Shown here: one piece after another, positions 15,718 through 24,293 of the stretch
Layout of the letters: every line of letters begins with the position of its first letter
Numbering within the stretch: position 1 is the first letter of the stretch
Source of the DNA: Hyphomicrobiales bacterium
GTDB taxonomy: Bacteria; Pseudomonadota; Alphaproteobacteria; Rhizobiales; Beijerinckiaceae
DNA length: 50,001 nucleotides
Assembly (NCBI GenBank): GCA_900473415.1
Contig: UCLR01000040.1
Location: forward strand, 1-50,001
Reading direction: 5' to 3'
Made by a program: the position numbers and the translations under genes
Notes under the pieces: generated by a model
What the model was told of the DNA's origin: nothing
Seen by the model: the letters and a program-made list of their open reading frames with translations, nothing else
Database searches by the model: none

Positions 15718-16462
15718 GGGCATAGCTCCCGAGATAGGCTTCGCGGACCTGAGGGTCCCGGGCGACGTCGGCGGGCGGGCCCTCGAAGATGAGCTCACCC
15801 GCCGCCAGCACCACCACACGCCGGGCGAAGCGGAAGACGAGATCCATGTCGTGCTCGATCATCAGCACGGCGAGCGAGGCGGGCAGCCGCGCCAGCGCCT
15901 CCTCGATGCGCGGCGTGTCGGCGGAGGGCACGCCGGCGGCCGGCTCGTCGAGCAGCAGGACCTTGGGGCGCTGGGCCAGGGCAATAGCGATCTCGAGCAG
16001 GCGCTGCTGGCCATAGGCGATGGCGCCGACCTTGCGGCGCGCGACCTCGGTGAGGCCGAGCGTCGCGAGAACGTCTGCGGCCTCGTCGGCCGCTTCGGAA
16101 TCGCCGTGGAAGCGGGCGAGTATGCGCGCCGCCTTTCCGTGCCGCTGCAGCACGGTCATGATCACATGCTCTTCCGGCGTCATGTCCGGGAAGAGCCGCG
16201 TGACCTGGAAGGTGCGGACGAGCCCGCGCCGGACGCGCTGCTCGGGCCCGAGCGCGGTGATGTCCTCACCGTCCAGCCGGACATGGCCGGAATTCGGCCG
16301 GATCCGGCCGGTGACGAGATTGACGAAGGTGGTCTTGCCGGCGCCGTTGGGGCCGATCAGGGCGAGCCTCTCGCCCTCCGCCATGGCGAGCGAGATGTCG
16401 CGGCTGACCTTGAGCCCGCCGAACTCCTTCGAGAGACGGGAGACCTCGAAGACGGGGGTCAT
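15698..16462 (-). CDS. livG: Branched-chain amino-acid-type ABC transporter ATP-binding protein LivG
   Basis: Cytoplasmic ATPase of 254 residues with Walker A LIGPNGAGKTTFVNLVTGRI, the LivG hallmark RGLVRTFQVTRLFPDMTPEE, a signature-region AIAYGQQRLLEIAIALAQRP (YGQQR in place of SGGQ, common in LivG) and Walker B VLLLDEPAAGVPSAD, then LMIEHDMDLVFRFA with the switch His. The ATG at 16462 overlaps the livM stop (ATGA at 16459-16462). Residues downstream of Walker B (GVPSAD rather than the usual GLNPxE) are slightly unusual but the catalytic Glu is present. Confidence 0.92.
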   Translation of the reverse strand: MTPVFEVSRLSKEFGGLKVSRDISLAMAEGERLALIGPNGAGKTTFVNLVTGRIRPNSGHVRLDGEDITALGPEQRVRRGLVRTFQVTRLFPDMTPEEHVIMTVLQRHGKAARILARFHGDSEAADEAADVLATLGLTEVARRKVGAIAYGQQRLLEIAIALAQRPKVLLLDEPAAGVPSADTPRIEEALARLPASLAVLMIEHDMDLVFRFARRVVVLAAGELIFEGPPADVARDPQVREAYLGSYAHAGSHA

Positions 16463-17466
16463 CGGCCTGCCCTCCCGCCCTGTCGCGTCAGCAGGCCGGC
16501 GAGTTGGTCGAGCGAGCCCGAAAGGCCGCGCGGCGCGAACAGCACGATTGCGATCAGCACCGCGCCGACAAGCGTCATCCAGTGGAAGGGGTTGGCGGCT
16601 GCGACGACATGCTCGAGCGCCATGAAGATCACGGTGCCGACCAGCGCGCCATAGAGATGACCGATGCCGCCGAGCACGAGCATGACCAGCGCATTGGCCG
16701 AGAGCTCGAAACTCACGCTGTCGAGGCCGACGACCTGCGTGGCGATGGCCGCGAGCGCGCCGCCGGTGCCGGCCACGGCGCCGGAGATCACGAACATCTT
16801 GAGCAGGACCGGAAAGGCATAGATGCCGAGCGCGCTGATGCGCAACGGGTCCTCCTTCAGCCCCCGGCAGAGCATGCCGAAGGGGGAGCGCACGACGAGG
16901 CGCAGGACCGCGAAGACGACAAGCAGCAGGCCGAGCCCGAAGAGATAGGCGCTGCGGCCCCAGAGATCGAACTCGAAGACACCGAAGAGCGGGGCGGGGA
17001 CCATGCCGGAGAGCCCGTCGCTGCCGCCGGTAAGCCAGGATGCCTTGTTGGCGGCTTCGTGCAGGAGCTGGACGAGGGCGATGGAGAGCACGAGCTGTGG
17101 CAGGCCGTGGGCGCGCAGCATGACCGCGCCCATCAGCAGGCCCGTCATGGCGCCCGCAGCCGCGCCGATCAGGACGAGCAGGAAGGGCTCGGTGACGCCA
17201 TTCAGGCAGGCGATGCCGGCGGTATAGGCGCCTGCGCCATAGAGCGCGGCCTGGCCGAGCGAGGCGATGCCGCAATAGCCCACGATGAGGTCGAGCGAGA
17301 GCACGAGCAGTGCGACCGAGATCAGCCGGGTCAGGAAGGCGAGATTGTCCGGGAAGAGCAGATAGCCGGCGAGACCGCCAAGCGCGATCAGCCCGAGGCC
17401 GAGAAGGTCGCGCAGCAGTGGGCCAGGTCGTGACGCGGCGGCGCTTCGGATGGTGGCTTCAGCCAT
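16459..17466 (-). CDS. livM: Branched-chain amino-acid-type ABC transporter permease LivM
   Basis: Inner-membrane permease of 335 residues with about nine hydrophobic segments. LivM-type motifs are present: VGYCGIASLGQAALYGAGAY near residue 65 and the family segment GMLCRGLKEDPLRISALGIY, followed by KMFVISGAVAGTGGALAAIA. It overlaps livH by eight bases and livG by four bases. Its partner permease is LivH and together they form the translocation channel. Confidence 0.92.
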   Translation of the reverse strand: MAEATIRSAAASRPGPLLRDLLGLGLIALGGLAGYLLFPDNLAFLTRLISVALLVLSLDLIVGYCGIASLGQAALYGAGAYTAGIACLNGVTEPFLLVLIGAAAGAMTGLLMGAVMLRAHGLPQLVLSIALVQLLHEAANKASWLTGGSDGLSGMVPAPLFGVFEFDLWGRSAYLFGLGLLLVVFAVLRLVVRSPFGMLCRGLKEDPLRISALGIYAFPVLLKMFVISGAVAGTGGALAAIATQVVGLDSVSFELSANALVMLVLGGIGHLYGALVGTVIFMALEHVVAAANPFHWMTLVGAVLIAIVLFAPRGLSGSLDQLAGLLTRQGGRAGR

Positions 17467-18331
17467 GGGACCGCGCCCGACCCATCAGCCCGCGGGGGAA
17501 GGTGCAGACCACCAGGATCACCGCGAGATAGAAGAAGAAATTGCCGAATTCGGGCATGAGATACCGCCCTGTCACGTCGATGGCGCCGAGCAGCAGGCAG
17601 GCGGCGAGGGCGCCGCCGATCGAGCCTGCGCCGCCGACCGAGACGACGACGAGGAAGGTCACCATGTAGCGCAGCGCATAATAGGGCTCGATCGGCAGGA
17701 ATTCCGCGCCGACCACGCCGCCGAAGGCCGAAAGCGCGATGGCGAGCGCGAAGCTCGCCGCATAGATGATCTCGGTGCGGATGCCGAGCGCGCGCGCCAT
17801 GGCGACGTTCTCGACCGCAGCGCGCAGATGGATGCCGAAGCCGGTGCGCTCGATCAGGAACCAGAGGCCGCCCGCGACGACGAGGCCGCTTGCGATGACG
17901 AAGAGACGGTGCCCGGCGATGCTGCGGAAGCCGAGATCGATGGGATGCGCCAGGCCCGTTGGCAAAGGAATCGTCTTCAGCGTCGGGCCGAAGATGTAGT
18001 TGGTGATGCCGATGACGCAGAAGGTGATGCCGATCGTCATCAGCACCTGCGAGAGCTCGCTGCGGTCATAGATGCGGCGATAGAGCAGGCGTTCGAGCGG
18101 CAGGGCGATGAGCACGGTGCCGATCATGGCCAGCAGGATGGCGAAGCCGTAGCCGAGGCCGAGGTCGCGCGCCACATAGGACGCGATGTAGCCGCCGATC
18201 ATGGCGAAGGCGCCATGGGCGAGGTTGACCACCCGCATCAGCCCCATGGTCAGCGACAGGCCGATGCAGATGATGAACAGCGCCATGCCATAGGCGAAGG
18301 CATCCATGGCGATGCTCAGCGCGGTCTGCAT
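17459..18331 (-). CDS. livH: Branched-chain amino-acid-type ABC transporter permease LivH
   Basis: Inner-membrane permease of 290 residues. The N-terminal IGLSLTMGLMRVVNLAHGAF is the classic LivH motif, and a second conserved segment appears near the C-terminus (EPYYALRYMVTFLVVVSVGG, then GSIGGALAACLLLGAI). Eight or so hydrophobic segments are visible. It lies 89 bases after the binding-protein gene, with a strong hairpin in the gap, and overlaps livM. Confidence 0.92.
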   Translation of the reverse strand: MQTALSIAMDAFAYGMALFIICIGLSLTMGLMRVVNLAHGAFAMIGGYIASYVARDLGLGYGFAILLAMIGTVLIALPLERLLYRRIYDRSELSQVLMTIGITFCVIGITNYIFGPTLKTIPLPTGLAHPIDLGFRSIAGHRLFVIASGLVVAGGLWFLIERTGFGIHLRAAVENVAMARALGIRTEIIYAASFALAIALSAFGGVVGAEFLPIEPYYALRYMVTFLVVVSVGGAGSIGGALAACLLLGAIDVTGRYLMPEFGNFFFYLAVILVVCTFPRGLMGRARSHG

Positions 18332-18362
18332 GCGGGCGGGCCTCGTCGTGCAAAGAACGGAA

Positions 18363-18386
18363 GCGAGGGTGCCTGCACACCCTCGC
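18363..18386 (-). terminator. Intercistronic hairpin between livK-like and livH genes
   Basis: A perfect 9-bp stem (GCGAGGGTG at 18363-18371 with CACCCTCGC at 18378-18386) closes a six-base loop. There is no T-tract. Hairpins in this place often stabilise the binding-protein message or partly terminate transcription, so that the binding protein is made in excess over the membrane subunits. Confidence 0.6.
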
Positions 18387-18420
18387 CTGACATCTTACCA
18401 GTGAAGCGAGCGGGGCGGGC

Positions 18421-19617
18421 TCACTTCGCGAGGCCCGGATCGCCCTGATCGGGGAAGCTCGCGATCTCCTTGTTGATCCAGCGGCCCTGCGCGTCCTTGG
18501 CGACTTCGCGCAGATAGATGGTCTGCGTGAGATGGCGGGTCTCGGGATCGATCTTGACCGGGCCGCGCGGGCTTTCCCAGGCGAGGCCCTTCACCGCCTC
18601 TACCGCCTTCTCCGCATCCTGCTTGCCGCCGGTCGCCGCGATCATCTTGGCGATCACGAAGAGGCCGTCATAGGCGCCCACCGCCGGGAAGGAGAGGAGG
18701 TCCGGCGCGCCGATCGCTTTCTCGGCGGCGGCGACGAAGCGCTTGTTGATCTCCGAATCGTGCGAGACGGCGTAGTGGAAGGAGGTGACCATTCCCGAGG
18801 CCGCTTCGCCCAGCGCCGGCAGGTCCGATTCCTGCGTCAGGTCGCCGGTGGCGAAGAGCTTGACGCCCGCCTGCTTCAGGCCTGTGTCACTGAAGGACTT
18901 GACGAAGCCGAGCGTCGGCGGGCCCGAGGGCAGGAAGGCGAAGACGCCCTGCGCGCCGGCATCGCGGATGCGCTGCATGATCGGGCTGAACTCGGTGGTG
19001 TTGAGCGGCATGCGGATCGACTCGACGACCTCACCGCCCGCCGCCGTGACAGCCTTCTTGAAGGCGCCCTCGGCATCGACGCCAGGGCCGTAATCGGTGA
19101 CGACCGAGACGAATTTCTTGATGCCGCGGTCCACTGTCGCCTTGCCGAGGGGGCTGGCGGTCTGGGCCGTGGTGAAGGAGGTCCGCACCACCAGCGGCGA
19201 GGAGGTCATGATCGCCGAGGTCGCGGCGTTGAAGATCACCAGCGGCACGTTGCCCTGCTTCAGCAGCGGGGTGATCGCCATCGCGTCCGGCGTGAAATAG
19301 ACACCGCCGAGATACTGGACCTTGTCCTTCACGATCAGCTCCTGCGCCAGTGCGCGGGCCTGCTGCGGGTTGGCGGTCGGCAGGTCGCGATAGACCAGCT
19401 CTATGTCGTGGCCGGCGACCGACTTGCCGTTCTGAGCCAGCCAGGCCTCGGCGCCCGCCTGGAAATTCTTGCCCTGCAGGGCGAACGGGCCGGAGAACGG
19501 CCCGATGATGCCGACCTTGATCGTGTCGGCGCTGGCCGCGCCGCTCCAGGCGGCGAGCGTCCCTGCCAGGGCGAGCGCGCCGCTTCGCAGCAGCCGGCCG
19601 AATGATGTCCCGTTCAT
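18421..19617 (-). CDS. Branched-chain amino-acid-type ABC transporter substrate-binding protein (LivK-like)
   Basis: Periplasmic protein of 398 residues; ATG 19617 follows a strong GGGAGGT. Signal peptide: LLRSGALALAGTLAAWSGAASA. The mature protein opens with DTIKVGIIGPFSGPFALQGK, the type-1 periplasmic binding fold of LivJ/LivK proteins, and continues with ELVYRDLPTANPQQARALAQ and VPLVIFNAATSAIMTSSPLV. It belongs to the Peripla_BP_6 group, which also binds aromatic acids, amides and urea. Being next to pobA, an aromatic ligand is possible, but the nearest repeat element separates the two transcripts. Head gene of the liv operon. Confidence 0.88.
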   Translation of the reverse strand: MNGTSFGRLLRSGALALAGTLAAWSGAASADTIKVGIIGPFSGPFALQGKNFQAGAEAWLAQNGKSVAGHDIELVYRDLPTANPQQARALAQELIVKDKVQYLGGVYFTPDAMAITPLLKQGNVPLVIFNAATSAIMTSSPLVVRTSFTTAQTASPLGKATVDRGIKKFVSVVTDYGPGVDAEGAFKKAVTAAGGEVVESIRMPLNTTEFSPIMQRIRDAGAQGVFAFLPSGPPTLGFVKSFSDTGLKQAGVKLFATGDLTQESDLPALGEAASGMVTSFHYAVSHDSEINKRFVAAAEKAIGAPDLLSFPAVGAYDGLFVIAKMIAATGGKQDAEKAVEAVKGLAWESPRGPVKIDPETRHLTQTIYLREVAKDAQGRWINKEIASFPDQGDPGLAK

Positions 19618-19739
19618 GCTGTTACCTCCCGTTCCGTGTTCCGACGGATCGCGCCTGTGCGCAATCCGAGGTTCCTTGCCGACCCTTGCCTCTCTCCAAC
19701 GCGTTTTCGCGTCGTCGGGCAATGGGTTTCGGTCCGTGA

Positions 19740-19783
19740 TCGGCTTCCATGGAAGCCGTTTCCCGCTTTTCGGGCCGGTGCCC
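19740..19783. repeat. Diverged copy of the GACCGAAAAG-type repeat, abutting the pobA stop
   Basis: On the minus strand it begins GGGCACCGGCCCGAAAAGCG right after the pobA TAG codon (19785-19783) and continues into a short CCATGG-centred palindrome (GGCTTCCATGGAAGCC). The first 20 bases match the 15000-14960 repeat at most positions. Upstream, to 19618, I see no gene; another CGCGTTTTCGCG palindrome lies near 19700. Confidence 0.65.
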
Positions 19784-20955
19784 TAGTAAGGCAGCCCGAC
19801 ATAGTTCTCCGCCAGCGCCGTGCAGGCGGCCCGCGACTGGGTCAGATAGGCGAATTCCGTCTCCTGGATCCTGCCGTCGAAACCGTCCCGCTCGGGGAAG
19901 CGATGCAGCAGGTTCGTCATCCACCAGGAGAAGCGCTCCGCCTTCCAGACACGCGCCAGGGCTCGCGCCGAGTAGCTGTCGAGGCCCGCATCGGAGTGGT
20001 CCCGATAGTGCTCGCGGAGCGCATCGAAGAGATAGCGCACATCGCTCGCAGCGAGGTTGAGGCCCTTGGCGCCGGTCGGCGGCACGATATGGGCGGCATC
20101 GCCGGCCAGGAACAGCCGGCCGAAACGCAGCGGCTCGGCGACGAAGCTACGCAAGGGGGCGATGCTCTTCTCGATCGATGGCCCGGTCACCACCGCCTCG
20201 GCCACCTCGGCCGGCAGACGCTGGCGAAGCTCGTCGAAGAAGGCTTCGTCGGACCAGTCCTCGACGCGCTCCTCCAGCGGCACCTGGATGTAATAGCGGC
20301 TGCGCTCGGCCGAGCGCATCGAGCAGAGCGCGAAGCCACGCTCATGGCCGGCATAGACCAGCTCATGCGAAGCGGGTGGGCGGTCGACCAGCAGGCCCAG
20401 CCAGCCGAAGGGATAGACGCGCTCGAAGATCTGCAGCGCGGTTTCCGGCAGAGAGGCGCGCGAGATGCCGTGATAGCCGTCGCAGCCGGCGATGAAGTCG
20501 CAGGTCAGCTCATGCGCCTTGCCGTCCTTGGTGAAGGTCAGGCGCGGCGAGGTGCCGTCGATGTCGTGCAGCGCGACGTCCTGCGCCTCGTAGATCGTCG
20601 GGCGGTCGAGCGCGTGGCGGGCCTCGACGAGATCGCGCGTGACTTCGGTCTGGCCGTAGACGGTGACCGTCCGGCCGCCGGTCAGTCCCTTGAGGTCGAT
20701 GCGGTGGAGCGCGCCATGGTAGGCCAGCGAGAAGCCGTCATGGACGAGACCTTCGCGTTCGAGGCGATCCGACACGCCGGCCTCATGCAGCAGGTCGACC
20801 ATGCCCTGCTCGAGCACGCCGGCGCGGATGCGCGAGAGCACATAGTCGAGGCTGCGCCGCTCAAGGATGACGTTGTCGATGCCGGCGCGCGACAGAAGCT
20901 GCCCGAGCAGAAGGCCGGCCGGGCCGGCGCCGATGATGGCGACCTGGGTTCGCAC
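19783..20955 (-). CDS. pobA: 4-hydroxybenzoate 3-monooxygenase (flavoprotein)
   Basis: FAD- and NADPH-dependent hydroxylase that turns 4-hydroxybenzoate into protocatechuate. The 390-residue protein matches the Pseudomonas enzyme (394 residues) throughout: FAD motif VAIIGAGPAGLLLGQLLSRA, ERRSLDYVLSRIRAGVLEQG, the CDGYHGISR segment linking FAD and NADPH binding, and LAGDAAHIVPPTGAKGLNLA near residue 290. Its gene is divergent from the AraC-type regulator pobR, the standard arrangement. The following pca genes degrade its product, though the protocatechuate dioxygenase genes are not in the window. Confidence 0.95.
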   Translation of the reverse strand: MRTQVAIIGAGPAGLLLGQLLSRAGIDNVILERRSLDYVLSRIRAGVLEQGMVDLLHEAGVSDRLEREGLVHDGFSLAYHGALHRIDLKGLTGGRTVTVYGQTEVTRDLVEARHALDRPTIYEAQDVALHDIDGTSPRLTFTKDGKAHELTCDFIAGCDGYHGISRASLPETALQIFERVYPFGWLGLLVDRPPASHELVYAGHERGFALCSMRSAERSRYYIQVPLEERVEDWSDEAFFDELRQRLPAEVAEAVVTGPSIEKSIAPLRSFVAEPLRFGRLFLAGDAAHIVPPTGAKGLNLAASDVRYLFDALREHYRDHSDAGLDSYSARALARVWKAERFSWWMTNLLHRFPERDGFDGRIQETEFAYLTQSRAACTALAENYVGLPY

Positions 20956-20969
20956 TTGTTCTTTGCCTC

Positions 20970-21003
20970 CCGCGGATCGCGGTTTGTATCGTTCGATCCG
21001 CGG
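20970..21003. promoter_or_regulatory. Inverted repeat in the pobA-pobR intergenic region, candidate PobR operator 1
   Basis: A perfect 10-bp inverted repeat (CCGCGGATCG at 20970-20979 and CGATCCGCGG at 20994-21003) has a 14-base spacer. It lies 15 bases upstream of the pobA start codon, inside the shared control region. A second, weaker inverted repeat with the same 14-base spacer follows. Regulator binding is inferred from position; a leader hairpin in pobA mRNA is the alternative. Confidence 0.5.
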
Positions 21004-21042
21004 CTGGACGCTAAGCCTTTCATACGGATTGATGGAATGGAA

Positions 21043-21068
21043 GATTCGCTCCGACTCTTGGACGAATC
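21043..21068. promoter_or_regulatory. Inverted repeat near pobR, candidate PobR operator 2
   Basis: GATTCG (21043-21048) and CGAATC (21063-21068) form a 6-bp inverted repeat with a 14-base spacer, the same geometry as the stronger one at 20970-21003; the centres are 69 bases apart. It lies just before the pobR start, consistent with autoregulation (inference). Confidence 0.4.
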
Positions 21069-21083
21069 GAGCATGAGGTAAAT

Positions 21084-21956
21084 ATGCACGGCACGGTTCC
21101 GGCCTATTGGCTCTATGGGGAGCGTCTGTCGGACCGCTTTCCCGACGCGCTGCATATCGAGCCGATCGTCGCCCGCAGCTCCCTGCATGGCTGGACGATC
21201 CAGCCGCATCTGCATCACGACCTGTTCCAGTTCTTCCTGGTGACGGGCGGCGGCGGCAGGACGCGCGTGGACGGGCGCGATCATCCGCTCTCGCCCGGTT
21301 CGGTGCTGCTGCTGCCGCCGGCGACGATCCATGAATTCGCCTTCCTGGACGGAACGGACGGCTTCGTCGCGAGCGCTGCGGCGACCTCGCTGCGGCGCCT
21401 CTTCGACGCCGAGCCTGAGGCGCGTTCGCTGCTCGGCGCGCCGGCCGTGCTGCACATGCGGCCGGAAGCCGCCGACCTCGCTGCGCTGGATGGGACGATG
21501 CGGCTCGCCATGCGGGAGTTCGCGGCCAACCTGCCGGGGCGGGAATTCTCGCTCGGCGCCTATGCCGACCTCATCGCCTCCTGGTTCTCGCGGGCGATGC
21601 GGGGCCTGCGCGCGGGAAGCGAGCCGCCGCGGGACGCGCGCGCCGTCCTCGTCCGCCGCTTCATCGAGCGGGTCGAGGCACGTTTCCAGGACCATGAGCC
21701 GCTGACCGAGCATGCGCGCGCGCTTGGCGTCTCCGTGCCGCATCTTTCGCGCTGCTGCCGGGAATTGCTCGGCCGCTCGGCCGCGCATGTGATCCAGGAC
21801 AGGCTGATGATCGAGGCACGCCGCGATCTCGTCTATACCGCGATGTCGATCTCGCAGATCTCGTTCCGGCTCGGCTTCGCCGACCCGGCCTATTTCTCGC
21901 GCTTCTTCGCCAAGCGGGCCGGCGTCCCGCCTTCGGATTACCGGGCGAAAGCCTGA
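21084..21956 (+). CDS. pobR: AraC-family transcriptional regulator of pobA (PobR)
   Basis: Protein of 290 residues with an N-terminal cupin-like ligand domain (HLHHDLFQFFLVTGGGGRTR, then LSPGSVLLLPPATIHEFAF) and a C-terminal AraC double helix-turn-helix (LTEHARALGVSVPHLSRCCR, then ISQISFRLGFADPAYFSRFF and FAKRAGVPPSDYR). It is divergent from pobA, from which the regulator name is inferred; 4-hydroxybenzoate is the expected effector. GAGGT precedes the ATG by six bases. It ends six bases before the convergent pcaDC stop, with no obvious terminator between them. Confidence 0.85.
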   Translation: MHGTVPAYWLYGERLSDRFPDALHIEPIVARSSLHGWTIQPHLHHDLFQFFLVTGGGGRTRVDGRDHPLSPGSVLLLPPATIHEFAFLDGTDGFVASAAATSLRRLFDAEPEARSLLGAPAVLHMRPEAADLAALDGTMRLAMREFAANLPGREFSLGAYADLIASWFSRAMRGLRAGSEPPRDARAVLVRRFIERVEARFQDHEPLTEHARALGVSVPHLSRCCRELLGRSAAHVIQDRLMIEARRDLVYTAMSISQISFRLGFADPAYFSRFFAKRAGVPPSDYRAKA

Positions 21957-21962
21957 GGCTGG

Positions 21963-23144
21963 TCAGCCAGCCGCCTCGATTTCCTTCATCACGGCCGCTG
22001 CCTCCGCGAAGGCGGTGTTGCCGGCAGGGACGCCGGCATAGATCGCCGTCTGCATCAGCACTTCCTTGAGGTCGTCGCGGGTGAAGCCGCCGCGCGTCAG
22101 CCCGGCGCGGACATGCAGGCGGAATTCTTCCCAGCGGCCGAGGCTCGCGGTGATGGCCAGCACCAGCAGGCGGCGCGTGCGATCGTCGAGGCCCGGCCGG
22201 CTCCAGATTTCCTGCCAGGCGATGCGCGTGATCATCGCCTGGAATTCGGCGTTGAAGGGCGTGCGGCCGGCCAGCGAGCGGTCGACCCAGGCATCGCCGA
22301 GGACGCGGCGGCGGTTCTTCAGCCCCGCCTCGAACAGGGCTTCGGCCGCATCCGCCGTGTCGGTCCCGGGCGCGAGGAAGGCACGCAACGTTCCGGCGAC
22401 CGCAGCCGGTGCCTCGACGGGGGCGAGATGGGCGCAGTCGAGCTGTTCGTGCCGCGCGCCCGGGATCGCGGCAACGAGGTTCTCACCATGGCCGGCGAAG
22501 GGGGTCGAAACATCGCGCTCGCCGGTAACGATGAGGACCGGGCAGGAGATGCCGCCGAGCCGGCCGATCAGATCCATGTCGCGAATCGCGGCGCCGGCGC
22601 CGGCATAGCCGGGGCCTGCCATGGCGAGAAGATTGCGCTTGATGCTGGCCGCGACCGCCGGCTGTCCCGCAGCGAAGGTGGGGGAAAGGAAGCGCTGCAT
22701 GGCGGCGTCGGCGATCGATGCCGTGCCGCCGGCGCGGACCTGTACGACACGGTCCCGCCAGATGCCCTTGTCCATGGTCGCCGAGGTGCAGATCAGGCCG
22801 AGCGCCGAGATGCGCTCCGGGTGGCTGAGCGCTAGCTCCATGCCGATCATGCCGCCGAGCGAGACGCCGGCGATCGCTGCGCGCTCGATGCCGGCCGCAT
22901 CCATCACGGCCACGACGTCACCGGCGAGCATGGGCAGGGTGTAGTCACCGTCCGGGGCATCAGACGCGCCATGGCCGCGCGTGTCGATCCGTAGCAGGCG
23001 GAAGGAGCCGGTGAGGGCCGGCACCGCTGCGTCCCAGAGCGACATGTCGGTGCCGATCGAGTTCAGCAGGATGAGGGCCGACTTGTCTTCGGCGCCCTCG
23101 AGTTTCCAGTAGATACGGGCGCCGCTGCTCGTCGCGAAAGGCAT
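21963..23144 (-). CDS. pcaL: Fused 3-oxoadipate enol-lactonase / 4-carboxymuconolactone decarboxylase (PcaL-type)
   Basis: Two enzymes of the beta-ketoadipate pathway in one 393-residue chain. Residues 1 to about 260 are an alpha/beta hydrolase (PcaD): nucleophile in AIAGVSLGGMIGMELA, acid in LIVTGERDVSTPF, His in LDCAHLAPVEAP. Residues from about 270 are the decarboxylase (PcaC): LGDAWVDRSLAGRTPFNAEF, then RRLLVLAITASLGRWEEFRL and LHVRAGLTRGGFTRDDLKEV. The fusion carries out 4-carboxymuconolactone decarboxylation and then enol-lactone hydrolysis. It follows pcaB by nine bases and ends the pcaIJB-pcaDC operon. Confidence 0.93.
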   Translation of the reverse strand: MPFATSSGARIYWKLEGAEDKSALILLNSIGTDMSLWDAAVPALTGSFRLLRIDTRGHGASDAPDGDYTLPMLAGDVVAVMDAAGIERAAIAGVSLGGMIGMELALSHPERISALGLICTSATMDKGIWRDRVVQVRAGGTASIADAAMQRFLSPTFAAGQPAVAASIKRNLLAMAGPGYAGAGAAIRDMDLIGRLGGISCPVLIVTGERDVSTPFAGHGENLVAAIPGARHEQLDCAHLAPVEAPAAVAGTLRAFLAPGTDTADAAEALFEAGLKNRRRVLGDAWVDRSLAGRTPFNAEFQAMITRIAWQEIWSRPGLDDRTRRLLVLAITASLGRWEEFRLHVRAGLTRGGFTRDDLKEVLMQTAIYAGVPAGNTAFAEAAAVMKEIEAAG

Positions 23145-23153
23145 CGTCAGTCC

Positions 23154-24293
23154 TCAGTTCTGTGGAGCGAGAAGAGCCGCGACCAGCGCCGCGCTCTCGC
23201 CGATGTCGGTGCCAACGCCGGCCGCGGCGAGGTTGCGGGCGATCGCCGCCTCGTCGATCTCCAGCCCTTCCGCGACCGTGGCCATCGCCTCGGCAGCGCC
23301 GGCCGCGAGCAGGAAGAGATCGGCCAAAGCCGGGCCTTCCGCCTGCCAGCCGCCGAGGCCGCGCTCCTGTTCGGCCGGAAGTCCGGCGAGGATGCCCGCG
23401 GTCAGGCCGGGCGCGCGCAGCGCCGCCGAAAGGGCGACCTGGCAGCCGGTCGGGTTGCGCTTATGGGCCATGGCGGAGGAGCCGCCGCGGCCGGGAATGG
23501 CAGGCTCGCGTGCCTCACTGAGGCCGTTCTGGGCGAGAAGCGAGACATCGCGCGCCATCTTGCCGAGCGCGCCGATCAGGATGGCAAGCGCTGCCGCGAT
23601 GCCCGCGATGCCGCCGCGCCGTCCCTGCCAGGGCGCAGCGTCGGGGAGGCCGAGCGCGACAGCGAGGCGGGCCGAGATCGCGCTGCCTTTTCCGCCCAGG
23701 CCGGCGCGCGTACCGGCCGCGCCGCCGAATTGCAGCGTTGCGCCCGCCTCAACCTCGCGGCGCAGGCGATCCGCGGCCTCTGCGATGCCCGCCTGCCAGT
23801 GGGCGATGCGCAGGCCGAAGCCGATCGGCAGGGCATCCTGCAGCAAGGTGCGGCCGATGGCCGGCGTTGCGGCATGGCGCTGCGCGAGCGCCGCCAGCGC
23901 TGTGACGATGCGCCTGAGATCGCCGTCGAGCAGCGTCGACGCCGCGTTGATCTGGCAGGACAGCACCGTGTCGGCGACGTCCTGGCTGGTCGCACCCTTG
24001 TGCAGGGCTTTGGCCGGCGCTTCCGGCAGGGCGGCGCGCAGTCGTGCCACCAGCGGGATCGCGAGCGTGCCAGCAAGCGCTGCTTCCTGCGCGAGCTCGG
24101 CGGGGTCGATGGCGATCTGCGCGCAAAGGGCGGCGATCGCGTCGGCTTCCACCAGTCCGATCAGCCCCTCGGTGGCCTCGGCGCGCGCCAGCTCGGCTTC
24201 GAAAGCGAGCGCGTGCCGAAGCGTGGCTTCGTCCGCGAAGACGGCCAGCATTGCATCGGTGGTCGCCGGCCGGCTGCGGAGAAGCCCGCTCAC
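23154..24293 (-). CDS. pcaB: 3-carboxy-cis,cis-muconate cycloisomerase
   Basis: Protein of 379 residues of the fumarase/aspartase superfamily that lactonises 3-carboxymuconate in protocatechuate breakdown. The superfamily signature GGSSAMAHKRNPTGCQ is plain, as are HKGATSQDVADTVLSCQINA and GRTLLQDALPIGFGLRIAHW. Start is the GTG at 24293, whose GTGA overlaps the pcaJ stop at 24290. At 379 residues it is shorter than the roughly 450-residue Pseudomonas enzyme; the C-terminal domain is shortened, as in other alphaproteobacterial PcaB proteins. Confidence 0.92.
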   Translation of the reverse strand: MSGLLRSRPATTDAMLAVFADEATLRHALAFEAELARAEATEGLIGLVEADAIAALCAQIAIDPAELAQEAALAGTLAIPLVARLRAALPEAPAKALHKGATSQDVADTVLSCQINAASTLLDGDLRRIVTALAALAQRHAATPAIGRTLLQDALPIGFGLRIAHWQAGIAEAADRLRREVEAGATLQFGGAAGTRAGLGGKGSAISARLAVALGLPDAAPWQGRRGGIAGIAAALAILIGALGKMARDVSLLAQNGLSEAREPAIPGRGGSSAMAHKRNPTGCQVALSAALRAPGLTAGILAGLPAEQERGLGGWQAEGPALADLFLLAAGAAEAMATVAEGLEIDEAAIARNLAAAGVGTDIGESAALVAALLAPQN

